A stretch of DNA of 14,625 nt from Thermoplasmatota archaeon (lineage in GTDB: Archaea; Thermoplasmatota; Thermoplasmata; Thermoplasmatales; GCA-001856825). Shown here one piece after another: positions 14,087-14,625 of the stretch. The position numbers and the translations under genes were made by a program. Within the stretch, counting starts at the first letter, position 1. Every line of letters begins with the position of its first letter. Location of the stretch: the NCBI GenBank assembly GCA_023379555.1, contig JAMCQR010000053.1:1-14625 (forward strand), given 5' to 3'. The notes under the pieces are model-generated. The model searched no databases. It was not told the origin of the DNA and saw only the letters and a list, made by a program, of their open reading frames with translations.

Positions 14087-14625
14087 TCAAGAACTTTGTA
14101 CCTTATGTTCCCTGACCTGGAAAGAGTATACTATTATTCCAGTAAGAATCATCAAACTGCCGAGATATAGAGCCTGGGTTCCAAGAGCAAACATTACCAC
14201 CGCTGAAAGGAAAACCGATAGTATAGGTAGATAAGGAAAGAGGGGACTGTTGAATTTACCCGGCAGGTTTCTCTTCCTGATGATAACCACGGCCACTCCT
14301 GTCAACGAATACGAAAATATCACACCGAAATTTGATGCCAGAGCGATATATTGCAGATTCCCAAGAAAGAGAGAGAGTATGGCAAGTGCTCCGATTATTA
14401 TTACAGCTCTCTTAGGTGAGTCACCTCCTTTTCCTTCTATCCATTTTGGAAAGAGACCATCCTCACTCATCTGCAGAAGTGTTCTTGAGCCTGCAACCAC
14501 CAGCGAAAGGGTTACGGTGACCGTTGCAATAAGCGCGACAACACTGACCGCCACCGATACAAAAAGTGGGGCCCCGGAGTAGCTAAGGGCACTTACAAGA
14601 GGATCCGCAGATACTCCATAGAGTC
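14087..14625 (-). CDS. APC-family amino acid permease, 3' part only (partial)
   Basis: C-terminal portion (about 179 residues) of a polytopic transporter whose start lies beyond the right edge. The frame stays open to base 14625 and reads YGVSADPLVSALSYSG upstream of the GTG at 14554, which is therefore an internal Val codon. It carries the APC pattern of a helix ending in AGSRTLLQMSEDGLFPKWI, a polar loop (EGKGGDSPKRAV), and about four further helices, then a short hydrophilic tail (REHKVQSS). The SRxxxxMxxDGxxP element is the conserved cytoplasmic loop after the eighth helix in many amino acid/polyamine permeases. The substrate is not readable from this part. The family is confident; the rest of the protein is missing. 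Confidence 0.85.
   Translation of the reverse strand, partial: LYGVSADPLVSALSYSGAPLFVSVAVSVVALIATVTVTLSLVVAGSRTLLQMSEDGLFPKWIEGKGGDSPKRAVIIIGALAILSLFLGNLQYIALASNFGVIFSYSLTGVAVVIIRKRNLPGKFNSPLFPYLPILSVFLSAVVMFALGTQALYLGSLMILTGIIVYSFQVREHKVQSS

Noticed and set aside
1..14625. CRISPR arrays, insertion sequences, integrases, restriction-modification or defence islands
   Set aside because: No repeat-spacer pattern, transposase, terminal inverted repeat or nuclease/methylase gene was seen in either strand.

Overview
The window looks like a chromosomal segment of a euryarchaeon of the Thermoplasmatales type. The grounds are a Rieske/cytochrome b pair with no cytochrome c1 gene nearby, many AGA/AGG arginine codons, archaeal TATA boxes about 26 nt upstream of start codons (mostly leaderless mRNAs), and Shine-Dalgarno-like sites only at downstream genes of operons. 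The lineage is inferred from gene content, not from a marker gene. No rRNA, tRNA, CRISPR array, insertion sequence or prophage was found, and no gene-free stretch exceeds 300 bases.

Left part (1-4200): the 3' end of a polytopic membrane protein gene on + overlaps, tail to tail by 30 bp, a minus-strand gene for a large membrane iron-sulfur protein with a NapH/polyferredoxin-like C-terminus. Upstream on the same strand lie an unrecognised 279-residue soluble protein and a CPBP-type intramembrane protease homologue with degraded motifs.

Centre (4200-10333, all +): a divergent promoter region drives a Rieske protein and cytochrome b operon, the core of a bc-type quinol-oxidising complex. Then come separately promoted genes for a short-chain dehydrogenase, a TenA/PqqC-like (heme-oxygenase-fold) protein with an apparently complete metal-ligand set, and a two-gene ABC-2 exporter operon.

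Right part (10334-14625): a minus-strand sodium/proton antiporter homologue without the usual ion-binding aspartates, a small four-helix membrane protein, a plus-strand M17 leucyl aminopeptidase, and the 3' part of an APC-family amino acid permease gene that runs off the right edge on the minus strand.

Functionally the window mixes membrane electron transfer (iron-sulfur membrane protein, Rieske, cytochrome b), ion and solute transport (antiporter, ABC-2 exporter, APC permease) and peptide turnover (aminopeptidase). I see no clear new multi-gene system. The most unusual signals are changes at active-site residues: PPWF instead of PEWY in cytochrome b, a missing Cys in the iron-sulfur protein, missing Asp residues in the antiporter, and missing His/Asn in the CPBP protein.
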